A stretch of DNA of 25,159 bases from a virus, in IMG/VR virus record IMGVR_UViG_3300030520_000100, positions 1-25,159 of that record. The stretch is one strand, 5' to 3'. Numbering within the stretch: the first letter of the stretch is position 1; each line of letters opens with the position of its first letter. Of the stretch, positions 15,872-21,922 are shown piece by piece. The notes beneath the pieces were generated by a model, which was not told the origin of the DNA, did not search any database, and saw only the letters and a list, made by a program, of their open reading frames with translations. The translations under genes were made by a program, and so were the position numbers.

Positions 15872-15883
15872 TGACGCATGACA
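15870..15883 (+). repeat. Repeat variant CTTGACGCATGACA containing a start codon
   Basis: One mismatch from the 14-mer repeat. The changed base creates the ATG (15878-15880) of the first early gene, so the repeat and the start codon overlap. Confidence 0.7.
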
Positions 15884-16186
15884 GCAGCCGTGCAAGTTGA
15901 GGCGATAGCCAGAGAGCTTGGTCTCAAGATCGATCGTGTGAACTATCGTGATGGCGAATACAGCCTCACGTTCTGGCCGAAGTATCGGCACCGGCTAACG
16001 AGCAACTACGCGTTGCAATACGACTCGATCAATGGACGATTCACCACGTCCAACGGAATTCGACTGACCAGCGATCAAGCCGCAGCATATGTTGCCGCAT
16101 GTCCAACGCACGAAGACCCGAATCCTTGGCTCGTGATGGAGCAATGCGGAATCGACCCTTGGAATAACTGGCGTCACTTCCAATAG
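15878..16186 (+). CDS. Hypothetical early protein, probable leaderless start
   Basis: A 102-residue protein, first gene of the rightward block. It begins MTAAVQVEAIARELGLKIDR and ends WLVMEQCGIDPWNNWRHFQ. The middle (YSLTFWPKYRHRL, YALQYDSINGRF) suggests alternating strands; no membrane segment or known motif is seen and I do not recognise the family. No ribosome binding site precedes the ATG. The upstream promoter would start the transcript at or next to the ATG, so translation is probably leaderless, as is common in Actinobacteria. The ATG sits inside a variant of the 14-mer repeat. Confidence 0.75.
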   Translation: MTAAVQVEAIARELGLKIDRVNYRDGEYSLTFWPKYRHRLTSNYALQYDSINGRFTTSNGIRLTSDQAAAYVAACPTHEDPNPWLVMEQCGIDPWNNWRHFQ

Positions 16187-16190
16187 TCGA

Positions 16191-16206
16191 AACGCGCGAA
16201 AGCGCG
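16191..16206 (+). repeat. Hairpin with GAAA tetraloop after the first early gene
   Basis: ACGCGC GAAA GCGCGT (about 16191-16206): a 6-bp GC stem closed by a GNRA-type tetraloop on the plus strand, the direction of transcription. A second 6-bp repeat TGCCAG/CTGGCA follows at about 16209-16230. No T run, so more likely a stability or pause hairpin. Confidence 0.5.
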
Positions 16207-16216
16207 TCTGCCAGAA

Positions 16217-16245
16217 TTGACCTACTGGCACTGATGAGACAGGTT
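16217..16245 (+). promoter_or_regulatory. Possible promoter for small early genes
   Basis: TTGACC (16217-16222), 17-base spacer, then CAGGTT (16240-16245), a partial match to the actinobacterial TAGRRT -10. It precedes the 40-residue gene by 12 bases. Weak evidence. Confidence 0.35.
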
Positions 16246-16256
16246 AGGGAGAAATC

Positions 16257-16379
16257 ATGTGGGACGACGACACGATCGATGACTTCGAAATCTCGTACGA
16301 GGAAGAATGCGAAGCGCTCGATCGACACATCCGCAATTGCAAGGCTGTCGAGTACTGCAAGATCTGTGCCGAATACTAG
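16257..16379 (+). CDS. Very small acidic Cys-containing protein
   Basis: A 40-residue frame with GGGAG upstream of its ATG. The sequence MWDDDTIDDFEISYEEECEA is strongly acidic, then RHIRNCKAVEYCKICAEY carries three cysteines spaced C-x6-C-x2-C plus His, which might bind a metal ion together with the earlier Cys. No family recognised. Good ribosome site and tight spacing to the next gene (9 bases, with AGGAG spanning its stop) support it as real. Confidence 0.65.
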   Translation: MWDDDTIDDFEISYEEECEALDRHIRNCKAVEYCKICAEY

Positions 16380-16388
16380 GAGTCGATT

Positions 16389-16568
16389 ATGGGCGCATTC
16401 CCGATCACGCCTCGCCCGGCGAATGACGATCGATTCACGGTCGGTCTGATAACAGACATCCGTGATGTGCTTTCAGAGCACGGATACGATATCAGCGAGT
16501 TCGACGGACGAGACATGGTTGAACTCCAGGTGGCACTCTTCCGATTCCTGTACTCGGGAGAACGATGA
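16389..16568 (+). CDS. Small hypothetical protein
   Basis: A 59-residue protein, starting MGAFPITPRPANDDRFTVGL, with AGGAG 6-7 bases before the ATG. The second half is predicted helical (ITDIRDVLSEHGYDISEFDG, then MVELQVALFRFLYSG). No known motif. Its TGA overlaps the ATG of the following gene, so the two are translated as a coupled pair. Function unknown. Confidence 0.7.
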   Translation: MGAFPITPRPANDDRFTVGLITDIRDVLSEHGYDISEFDGRDMVELQVALFRFLYSGER

Positions 16569-16828
16569 TGTTCATCGCCGAGTTCCTGGGAAGGCCGTCA
16601 CACGGCCATAAGGGCGTCATACACCATGGCTGCGACTGTCTGACGGACATCACCAGCATGGGCAAGTACGAGACGTTCACAGAGGCGGTCAGACGCCTCA
16701 ATCAGCTTGGCATCGATCGTCCCGACTTGTGCCCGACCTCATTTCCTGCCGGCAAGCCGGTGTTCCACTCCACAACCGGCGTGCTGGTAGGTCACGTGCG
16801 TGACGACAAGTTCACTCCAGCAGTTTGA
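16565..16828 (+). CDS. Hypothetical protein
   Basis: An 87-residue protein starting at ATGATG that overlaps the previous stop; GGGAG is 4 bases upstream of the first ATG. The middle has HGHKGVIHHGCDCLTDITSMG, with several His and two Cys that could bind metal, then a helix ETFTEAVRRLNQLGID and a C-terminal strand region TGVLVGHVRDDKFTP. I do not recognise the family. It ends 2 bases before the next 14-mer repeat. Confidence 0.72.
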   Translation: MMFIAEFLGRPSHGHKGVIHHGCDCLTDITSMGKYETFTEAVRRLNQLGIDRPDLCPTSFPAGKPVFHSTTGVLVGHVRDDKFTPAV

Positions 16829-16830
16829 AA

Positions 16831-16868
16831 CTTGACGCTTGACAAGCATCGATCGACGGGTCTAGAGT
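16831..16868 (+). promoter_or_regulatory. Strong actinobacterial-type promoter with CTTGACGCTTGACA repeat
   Basis: The exact repeat at 16831-16844 provides a perfect -35 TTGACA (16839-16844). After 18 bases comes TAGAGT (16863-16868), a full match to the Streptomyces-type TAGRRT -10. It should drive the genes from 16910 onward. A repressor bound to the repeat would block it. Confidence 0.72.
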
Positions 16869-16909
16869 CTTCGTCAGAAGGCAACGCAGGAACCGAATCG
16901 GGAGTGGCA

Positions 16910-17119
16910 GTGTCCGAGAAGATGACCCGCACTGAACTGAAAGAAATCGCGCAAAAGGCGATCATGCACGGCATTGGCAATGTTCTCGGGTACTGGGATC
17001 CGGCAAATCAGGCACTGGAAATCCCGGACGACCAGGAGGACGAGCTTCGCGAGATCATGCAGCGCGAAGCCGATCGACTGGCTAAGGTGTTCGGATACGA
17101 CAGGGCATGGAGCAACTGA
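16910..17119 (+). CDS. Small acidic hypothetical protein
   Basis: A 69-residue protein. I choose the GTG at 16910 because GGGAG lies 5 bases before it and it lies about 35 bases past the predicted transcription start; a longer frame would overlap the promoter. The sequence MSEKMTRTELKEIAQKAIMH is helical, followed by an acidic helical region (DDQEDELREIMQREADRLAK). No recognised domain. First gene of an operon including the next two genes. Confidence 0.72.
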   Translation: MSEKMTRTELKEIAQKAIMHGIGNVLGYWDPANQALEIPDDQEDELREIMQREADRLAKVFGYDRAWSN

Positions 17120-17120
17120 G

Positions 17121-17369
17121 ATGACGGAGACGTTTGAACTCATTGACTTCAGTTCCGTGAAGCTTGGTGATCGTCTCCGGCTTGAAACCACTACCGACTG
17201 CTTCGGCGGATATCGGAATCAGGTCACCCGTGACGGCATCGTAGTCAAGATCACCCAGAAGACAATCAAAGTTGAGCTAGACGCTGGCGACCGCATATAC
17301 GGCGAGACAGCCGTATTGCGTCGGTCCGCTTGGTACGATCGTCAGGTTCGCCGAAATGAGGGTAACTGA
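17121..17369 (+). CDS. Hypothetical protein, beta-rich
   Basis: An 82-residue protein starting one base after the previous stop, with GGAG about 10 bases upstream. Sequence alternates strands: FELIDFSSVKLGDRLRLETT, then VTRDGIVVKITQKTIKVELD and a basic tail RRSAWYDRQVRRNEGN. The pattern (LGDRLRLET, GIVVKI, IKVEL) suggests a small beta-barrel such as an SH3-like or KOW-like fold, but this is inference. Function unknown. Confidence 0.72.
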   Translation: MTETFELIDFSSVKLGDRLRLETTTDCFGGYRNQVTRDGIVVKITQKTIKVELDAGDRIYGETAVLRRSAWYDRQVRRNEGN

Positions 17370-17370
17370 C

Positions 17371-17571
17371 GTGACAGAGTGGGGCGTGTTCAACGACGAA
17401 GGCGTAACGGACATCTTCAACAAGATCGAAGATGCCGAAGCGCAAGCGCTGATCTACAAGACCGAAGATGACGGCTACTATGCCGAACTGATCTCCGTCA
17501 AGGAGATGTGCCCGGATCATGAAGAGCAGCCGAAAGACGGCTGTGAAGAGTGCTTCGCTGAGTACGACTAG
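17371..17571 (+). CDS. Small acidic protein with C-terminal Cys cluster
   Basis: A 66-residue protein. I prefer the GTG at 17371, which has GAGGG 8-9 bases upstream and lies after the previous stop; an in-frame ATG at 17356 would overlap it. The N-terminus reads MTEWGVFNDEGVTDIFNKIE and the C-terminus contains MCPDHEEQPKDGCEECFAE, in which C-x-x-H and C-x-x-C could form a small zinc site. Phage proteins of this WGVF...EEC type are common but uncharacterised. Confidence 0.72.
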   Translation: MTEWGVFNDEGVTDIFNKIEDAEAQALIYKTEDDGYYAELISVKEMCPDHEEQPKDGCEECFAEYD

Positions 17572-17629
17572 CTGACACCCGTCAGTCCATGGACGTATGC
17601 TCTCCCCTCTGACGTTGATGAGGGGAGAG
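17572..17629 (+). promoter_or_regulatory. Promoter overlapping an SD-sequestering inverted repeat
   Basis: CTGACA (17572-17577), 18-base spacer, TATGCT (17596-17601). A perfect 10-bp inverted repeat, CTCTCCCCTC (17600-17609) with GAGGGGAGAG (17620-17629), begins inside the -10 and its right arm contains the ribosome binding site of the gene at 17632. Transcripts from this promoter would lack most of the left arm, while read-through transcripts would hide the ribosome site. Confidence 0.55.
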
Positions 17630-17631
17630 TC

Positions 17632-17925
17632 ATGTCCGCGATGCTCAATGGGATACGGATGTTCTTGTGGCGCCAGGAGGCGTCACGGATCGGCATCAAG
17701 CTGAACCTGAACAAGGATTACGTTCAGCGTCGCGGACAGCGAGGCAGGTTCAGCGGATCCAAGGCAACAGTCACATCGGCACTCAAGCATCGCCTGTTCA
17801 TCGAGATCGTGACAGTCGATGGCCGGCAGATCTCTGTCAAGGTCAAGCGTCGTACGTCTGAGCGACGCTGTCAGCGATTCGTCGCCCAGTACAACACTTA
17901 TTCCGGAGCACACAGGATGGAGTGA
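17632..17925 (+). CDS. Basic hypothetical protein
   Basis: A 97-residue, strongly basic protein (NKDYVQRRGQRGRFSGSK, VKVKRRTSERRCQRF). Basic residues are spread through the length, so nucleic-acid binding is plausible but not shown. The ATG lies 2 bases after the right arm of the 10-bp inverted repeat, and GGGGAG in that arm is the ribosome site. The stop TGA overlaps the next ATG by one base. No family recognised. Confidence 0.72.
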   Translation: MSAMLNGIRMFLWRQEASRIGIKLNLNKDYVQRRGQRGRFSGSKATVTSALKHRLFIEIVTVDGRQISVKVKRRTSERRCQRFVAQYNTYSGAHRME

Positions 17926-18089
17926 TGGGCATGATGCCCATGGATTTTCGACTTGACGTCGAAGACAACAAGCTAAAGATGATCCACTTTCAGTGCGGAA
18001 GCATCGTTTCCGAAGGTGACCTGTCTGCCTTCCTTGGCCGTGTGATTATGAGCGCTGAAGCGCACGTCTGCCCGTCGGACGATGAATGA
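17925..18089 (+). CDS. Small hypothetical protein coupled to dnaE
   Basis: A 54-residue protein (MGMMPMDFRLDVEDNKLKMI...), with GGATGGAG upstream. Its ATG overlaps the previous TGA by one base, and its own end overlaps the dnaE start (ATGA). A 6-bp inverted repeat ATGGGC/GCCCAT (17925-17941) places the start codon in a hairpin, so translation may depend on ribosomes arriving from the gene before. Function unknown; its position suggests it may adjust polymerase output. Confidence 0.68.
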   Translation: MGMMPMDFRLDVEDNKLKMIHFQCGSIVSEGDLSAFLGRVIMSAEAHVCPSDDE

Positions 18090-20917
18090 CTTTCGTTCAC
18101 CTGCACAATCACACTCAATACAGCATGCTTGATGGAGCGTCCCGACTCGGGGCGCTCTTTTCATCTGCTGCCGAGATGGGCATGCCAGCCATCGCCATGA
18201 CCGACCATGGCAACGTGCACGGCGCCTACGATTTCTGGGAGACGGGCCAGAAGCACGGCATCAAGCCGATCATCGGCATGGAAGCCTATGTGGCGCCAGG
18301 ATCCCGATTTGATCGAGCACCGGTCCGATGGGGATCGGGTGGTAAGGATGATGTCTCAGGCCGTGGCGCATACACTCATATGACGCTGTACGCGTCTAGC
18401 AATGAGGGTCTGCACAATCTCTTCAGGCTGTCGTCCAAAAGCTTCTCAGAGGGCATCTACTACAAGCCTCGGATCGATCTGGAGCTGTTGGCTGAGTACT
18501 CGGCCGGCATCATCGGTACGACTGGCTGCCCATCAGGTGCCGTGCAGACACGCCTTCGTCTCGGGGATCCTGATGCCGCAGCGATGCACGCGGCGGAACT
18601 GAGTGACATCCTCGGGGTCGGCAATCTGTATGTTGAGCTGATGGATCACGGGCTAGAGATTGAGAGCCGTGTCAGAAACGGACTGCTGACTGTTGCCAGT
18701 CGTCTTCAGCTTCCACTGCTGGCAACGAACGATAGCCACTTCGTCAAGTCTGAAGACGCTGCCGCTCACGATCTCCTTCTGTGCATCGGCACTCAGTCAA
18801 CGCTAGATGCCGAGGATCGATTTCGGTTCAACGGCGAAGGCTACTACCTTCGCTCGCCGGCCGAGATGCGTCATCTGTTTCGCGAACTGCCGGAAGCATG
18901 CGACAACACGTTGACGTTGGCAGAGCGATGCAACGTCACCTTTGAGTCGCAGGATCTCACGCCAGTCTTTCCTGTTCCTGAGGGATGGACGGAAGAGCTG
19001 TACTTCAGGACGGAGGTCTATCGCGGTCTTCAAGTTCGGTATCCGCGCGGGATCCCGCGCGACAGGATCGACAGGGCGGAGTACGAGCTTGGCGTCATTG
19101 GCAAGATGGGTTTTGCGTCCTACTTCCTGGTTGTTGCTGATCTCATCCGATTTGCTAAATCGCGCGGGATTCGCGTTGGCCCAGGTCGCGGATCGGCTGC
19201 CGGATCTCTAGTCTCGTATGCTCTGGGCATTACGGACTTGGATCCGATCGTTCATGGACTCCTCTTTGAGCGCTTCCTGAATCCTGAGCGCGTCTCCATG
19301 CCCGATGTGGACATGGACTTTGATGACCGACGGAGAGGAGAAGTGATTGAATATGCCGCGCAGAGATGGGGCGGCGACCGAGTTGCCCAGATCGCCACGT
19401 TTGGTTATATCAAGGCGAAGGCTGCGCTCAAGGACAGCGCTCGTGCACTCGGACTCGGGTATGATCTCGGCGACAGTCTCAGTAAGGCTTATCCACTTCC
19501 GATCATGGGTAAGGATGCACCGCTTGAGTGCGTTTACTCTCGCGAACATGTTCGTTATGGTGATGCTGGGAAATTCCGAAAGCTGGTTGAGACTGACGAA
19601 GATGCAAGGCGCGTCCTTGATCTCGCGTATGGAGTCGAAGGACTGATCAGGCAGCCTGGGGTTCACGCTGCCGGCGTGGTCATCAGTCGAGAGCCCCTGA
19701 TCGATCACATCCCGCTGTGGAGCCGGTCCGACGGCTCTGTTGTGACCCAATTCGACTACCCCACGTGCGAAGCACTCGGCCTGTTGAAGATGGATTTCCT
19801 CGGCTTGGCAAACCTGTCGATCATTGATGACTGCTTGAAGGAGGTGAAACGAAATCATGGTCGAGATGTTGACCTGCTGCGACTACCATTGGATGATCAC
19901 GCGACTTTTGCACTGCTGTCCGCAGGACAGACGCTTGGAGTTTTCCAGCTTGACTCAGGCCCCATGCGGAAACTTCTTCAGCGTATGCGCCCAACTCAAT
20001 TTGCGGACATCAGCGCTGTCCTTGCTCTCTACCGTCCTGGACCAATGGGTGTCAAAGCGCACTACGCGTACGCGGATCGGAAGAACGGAAGAGAGCCAAT
20101 TGACCCCCTTCACCCTGAGCTGAGCAACGCTCTCGATCCGATCCTGTCGCCAACCTATGGCGTCATCGTGTATCAGGAACAAGTCATTGCTGCGGCGCAA
20201 GCCGTGGCCGGCTACTCAGTGGGTCATGCTGACCTTCTCCGGAAGGCCATGGGCAAGAAGAACAAGGAAGTCCTTGACAAGGAGTTCATCCCGTTCTCTG
20301 ATGGGATGAGATCCAATGGATACTCGGAAGACGCGATCAGCGTCCTGTGGGAAACCTTGGTCCCTTTCGCCGACTACGCATTCAACAAGGCGCACGCATC
20401 GGCGTATGGGCTCATCAGCTACTGGACTGCCTACTTGAAAACGCACTATCCGGCCGAGTACATGGCTGCGGTGCTGACTGGTGAGATTGGTAAGGCTCCC
20501 GATAAGGACAGTACGTCTCTGTATCTGTCTGAGTGCCGGCGCATGGGCATCGAAGTCAGGACACCGGACGTCAACGGATCAAACGCCACCTATACGCCGA
20601 CGCCTGAAGGCGTCATCCTGCACGGCCTTGGGGCCGTGAAGGGTGTGGGAGTGGCTGGAGATCTGATTACGGCAGAGCGGGACGCGTGGGGCCCGTATCG
20701 GTCCCTTCCTGATCTGCTTGCCAGGGTAGGGACTGGAGTCATGAACAAGCGCGTAGTTGAGGCCTTGGTTGCCGCTGGCGCCCTTGACGGTTTGGGCACA
20801 CGATCTTCACTTCTGGAGCAGTACGAAGCCGTCGGTGACGTCATCGGTGACATCGCGAAGCGGGAGAAATACGGACAGAAGACTCTGTTCGGCTCAGGAC
20901 TTGTGTTGCTGACGTGA
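18086..20917 (+). CDS. dnaE: DNA polymerase III alpha subunit (short phage DnaE with PHP domain)
   Basis: A 943-residue replicative DNA polymerase. PHP domain (~1-285): HLHNH (5-9), TDHGN (D40, H41), E66, H98, C148, H188 and NDSH (D216, H218) are all present, so PHP exonuclease (proofreading) activity is plausible. The palm has GPGRGSAAGSL (365-374), PDVDMDFDD with catalytic D407 and D409, RQPGVHAAGVVIS and KMDFLGL (D570). Fingers and helix-hairpin-helix regions follow (YGVIVYQEQVI; YAFNKAHASAYGLISYW). The frame ends at GQKTLFG, whose QKTLF (931-935) fits the clamp-binding motif QxxLF. Bacterial DnaE is ~1160 residues; the OB-fold and tau-binding C-terminus are absent. The ATG overlaps the preceding stop. 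Confidence 0.97.
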   Translation: MTFVHLHNHTQYSMLDGASRLGALFSSAAEMGMPAIAMTDHGNVHGAYDFWETGQKHGIKPIIGMEAYVAPGSRFDRAPVRWGSGGKDDVSGRGAYTHMTLYASSNEGLHNLFRLSSKSFSEGIYYKPRIDLELLAEYSAGIIGTTGCPSGAVQTRLRLGDPDAAAMHAAELSDILGVGNLYVELMDHGLEIESRVRNGLLTVASRLQLPLLATNDSHFVKSEDAAAHDLLLCIGTQSTLDAEDRFRFNGEGYYLRSPAEMRHLFRELPEACDNTLTLAERCNVTFESQDLTPVFPVPEGWTEELYFRTEVYRGLQVRYPRGIPRDRIDRAEYELGVIGKMGFASYFLVVADLIRFAKSRGIRVGPGRGSAAGSLVSYALGITDLDPIVHGLLFERFLNPERVSMPDVDMDFDDRRRGEVIEYAAQRWGGDRVAQIATFGYIKAKAALKDSARALGLGYDLGDSLSKAYPLPIMGKDAPLECVYSREHVRYGDAGKFRKLVETDEDARRVLDLAYGVEGLIRQPGVHAAGVVISREPLIDHIPLWSRSDGSVVTQFDYPTCEALGLLKMDFLGLANLSIIDDCLKEVKRNHGRDVDLLRLPLDDHATFALLSAGQTLGVFQLDSGPMRKLLQRMRPTQFADISAVLALYRPGPMGVKAHYAYADRKNGREPIDPLHPELSNALDPILSPTYGVIVYQEQVIAAAQAVAGYSVGHADLLRKAMGKKNKEVLDKEFIPFSDGMRSNGYSEDAISVLWETLVPFADYAFNKAHASAYGLISYWTAYLKTHYPAEYMAAVLTGEIGKAPDKDSTSLYLSECRRMGIEVRTPDVNGSNATYTPTPEGVILHGLGAVKGVGVAGDLITAERDAWGPYRSLPDLLARVGTGVMNKRVVEALVAAGALDGLGTRSSLLEQYEAVGDVIGDIAKREKYGQKTLFGSGLVLLT

Positions 20918-20919
20918 AA

Positions 20920-20956
20920 CTTGACGCTTGACACCCGCTGCTGGCGGGTGCAGGAT
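20920..20956 (+). promoter_or_regulatory. Promoter with CTTGACGCTTGACA repeat and operator-like inverted repeat
   Basis: The exact repeat (20920-20933) begins 3 bases after the dnaE stop and provides -35 TTGACA (20928-20933). A perfect 7-bp repeat CACCCGC TGCTG GCGGGTG (20932-20950) fills the 17-base spacer, and CAGGAT (20951-20956) matches 5 of 6 of TAGRRT. The predicted start is near 20963. Confidence 0.6.
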
Positions 20957-20962
20957 CTTCAC

Positions 20963-21036
20963 ATCAGAACCGATCAGAACCGATCGGCGAATGACATCGA
21001 TGGGCGCTCATCCTCGACCCGTGGGCGCCCATTTTC
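20963..21036 (+). ncRNA. Candidate ~74-nt small RNA or terminated leader
   Basis: From the predicted start, two perfect tandem copies of ATCAGAACCG (20963-20982) are followed by a terminator hairpin (21000-21032) with TTTT. There is no open frame of note. A transcript from the upstream promoter would end before the next gene, which has its own repeat. It could be a small RNA, or a leader whose terminator is regulated. Confidence 0.4.
21000..21035 (+). terminator. Intrinsic terminator upstream of the 47-residue gene
   Basis: ATGGGCGC (21000-21007) pairs with GCGCCCAT (21025-21032), 8 bp with a 17-base loop, then TTT making four T in a row. It separates dnaE and its promoter from the following genes. 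Confidence 0.6.
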
Positions 21037-21047
21037 AACCGCAGTTA

Positions 21048-21061
21048 CTTGACGCTTGACA
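21048..21061 (+). repeat. CTTGACGCTTGACA repeat joined to a ribosome binding site
   Basis: An exact copy of the 14-mer. Its last A is also the first base of the AGGAG that serves the GTG at 21072. Here it acts as a start-associated sequence rather than only a promoter element. Confidence 0.8.
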
Positions 21062-21071
21062 GGAGTCACGA

Positions 21072-21215
21072 GTGAGCGAGAACAGCAAGACGACCATCCG
21101 GAAGTTTCGTCGCCAGGACGAGACGAAGGTGTCCCGCAAGGACATGGAGAAGTACCGGACCACTCAGCGCCGGCTGGCACGGCGGATCAAGGCGCTCACC
21201 AACTCGACCATCTGA
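21072..21215 (+). CDS. Very small basic protein
   Basis: A 47-residue protein with a GTG start and AGGAG 6 bases upstream, directly after a 14-mer repeat. Sequence MSENSKTTIRKFRRQDETKV then SRKDMEKYRTTQRRLARRIK is highly Lys/Arg-rich and helical. A nucleic-acid-binding or antitermination-type role is conceivable, but no family is recognised. The stop is followed 14 bases later by the next ATG. Confidence 0.66.
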   Translation: MSENSKTTIRKFRRQDETKVSRKDMEKYRTTQRRLARRIKALTNSTI

Positions 21216-21229
21216 AAGGCATTCGGATC

Positions 21230-21466
21230 ATGGTCATCACCATCGAAGACATCATCAAGCGGATCAAGCGATTCAAGGGTTACGAGATGTATGAGAAGGC
21301 CATTTTCTGGCTCCAGATGACCTTCCAGATGGAAGGGCCCCGTGCGGCTATGGCGCATGCGCGCCGTATTGAAGCTGCCTACAAGGCGCTTCGCAGTGAC
21401 CGAATCGCGAAGCGCGAGGAATTCCTCCGTAACGACGCCACGCGTCGTGGACTGGTGATCGCATGA
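21230..21466 (+). CDS. Hypothetical helical protein
   Basis: A 78-residue protein starting MVITIEDIIKRIKRFKGYEM. The ATG at 21230 has AAAGG about 10 bases upstream. It is predicted almost fully helical with a basic C-terminal half (MAHARRIEAAYKALRSDRIA and KREEFLRNDATRRG). Its TGA overlaps the ATG of the next very small gene. Function unknown. Confidence 0.72.
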   Translation: MVITIEDIIKRIKRFKGYEMYEKAIFWLQMTFQMEGPRAAMAHARRIEAAYKALRSDRIAKREEFLRNDATRRGLVIA

Positions 21467-21546
21467 GCGATGACCGTCCCGTGGACTACGAAGACGAAGA
21501 TTTCGATTATGGAGATGACGATGGTCGGTTCGATTGCGCTGACTGA
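21463..21546 (+). CDS. Tiny highly acidic protein
   Basis: A 27-residue frame, MSDDRPVDYEDEDFDYGDDD onward, with about half of its residues Asp or Glu. The ATG overlaps the preceding stop (ATGA), which favours real translation. The 3' end overlaps the start of the ParB-like gene in another frame. It may serve mainly to deliver ribosomes to that gene, or could be a small DNA-mimic-like protein; neither is shown. Confidence 0.5.
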   Translation: MSDDRPVDYEDEDFDYGDDDGRFDCAD

Positions 21547-21922
21547 AGTCCTCGCACTCGGATCTACCGATGCGCCGTCCTATAGTCGATGCCCCGCCTG
21601 TAAGGTCGTCTACAACGACGATTGCGAATCCTGCGGCTGCCCGAACGGCGTTTCTTGGAATGATGCCGAGATCGTTAGGAACGTTCGGGAGACGCTTTCA
21701 AAGAAGCGTCGCGATGGAGAGTACCCCGATTTGTTGGATTCGATCCGACTGCATGGTATCTCCCGTCCAATCCTGATCAAAAATGGAATTGTCTGCAATG
21801 GCCACCATCGCATAGCAGCAGCGCAAGACCTGGGAATCTCTGAGATTCCATACACTGATGACCCCGAGATCGGATGGGAGGATGACTGGCCCGATGGGCA
21901 GATTCCAGATTCCTGGGCCTGA
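21521..21922 (+). CDS. Zinc-ribbon and ParB-like nuclease domain protein
   Basis: A 133-residue protein from the ATG at 21521, which has GGAG upstream; an in-frame ATG at 21512 is possible. The N-terminus includes CPACKVVYNDDCESCGCP, a zinc-ribbon-like set of cysteines. The rest carries a ParB/sulfiredoxin-type motif, LLDSIRLHGISRPILIKNGI followed by VCNGHHRIAAAQDLGISEIPY, with the typical GHHR nucleotide-binding turn. Phage ParB-like proteins of this kind are CTP/ATP-binding or nuclease-like and often near replication genes. There is no partner ParA, so a partition role is unlikely. The next gene starts inside its 3' end. Confidence 0.8.
   Translation: MVGSIALTEVLALGSTDAPSYSRCPACKVVYNDDCESCGCPNGVSWNDAEIVRNVRETLSKKRRDGEYPDLLDSIRLHGISRPILIKNGIVCNGHHRIAAAQDLGISEIPYTDDPEIGWEDDWPDGQIPDSWA

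Larger units (their letters stand above)
15318..15877. other. Divergent, hairpin-rich intergenic region between late and early operons
   Basis: No convincing gene. It carries seven separate inverted repeats: 15321-15343 (ACCATAG stem with inner CC-GCAA-GG), 15355-15383 (8 bp), the nested element 15441-15561, 15602-15627 (12 bp), 15655-15682 (11 bp), 15710-15728 (7 bp) and 15849-15866 (7 bp). AT-rich sequence lies around 15682-15710. Divergent promoters, terminators or a structured RNA are all possible here. Confidence 0.75.

Noticed and set aside
15318-15877. CRISPR array, because of many hairpins in a row
   Set aside because: The stems differ in sequence and there are no regularly spaced identical repeats.
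15629-15991. A 120-codon frame on the minus strand across the divergent region
   Set aside because: It spans several perfect inverted repeats, the early promoter and the first early gene, has no ribosome site and no recognisable protein pattern.
17835-17850. TGTCAAGGTCAAG inside the gene at 17632 as another repeat copy
   Set aside because: One base shorter between units, inside coding sequence for Lys/Val repeats, and opposite to transcription.
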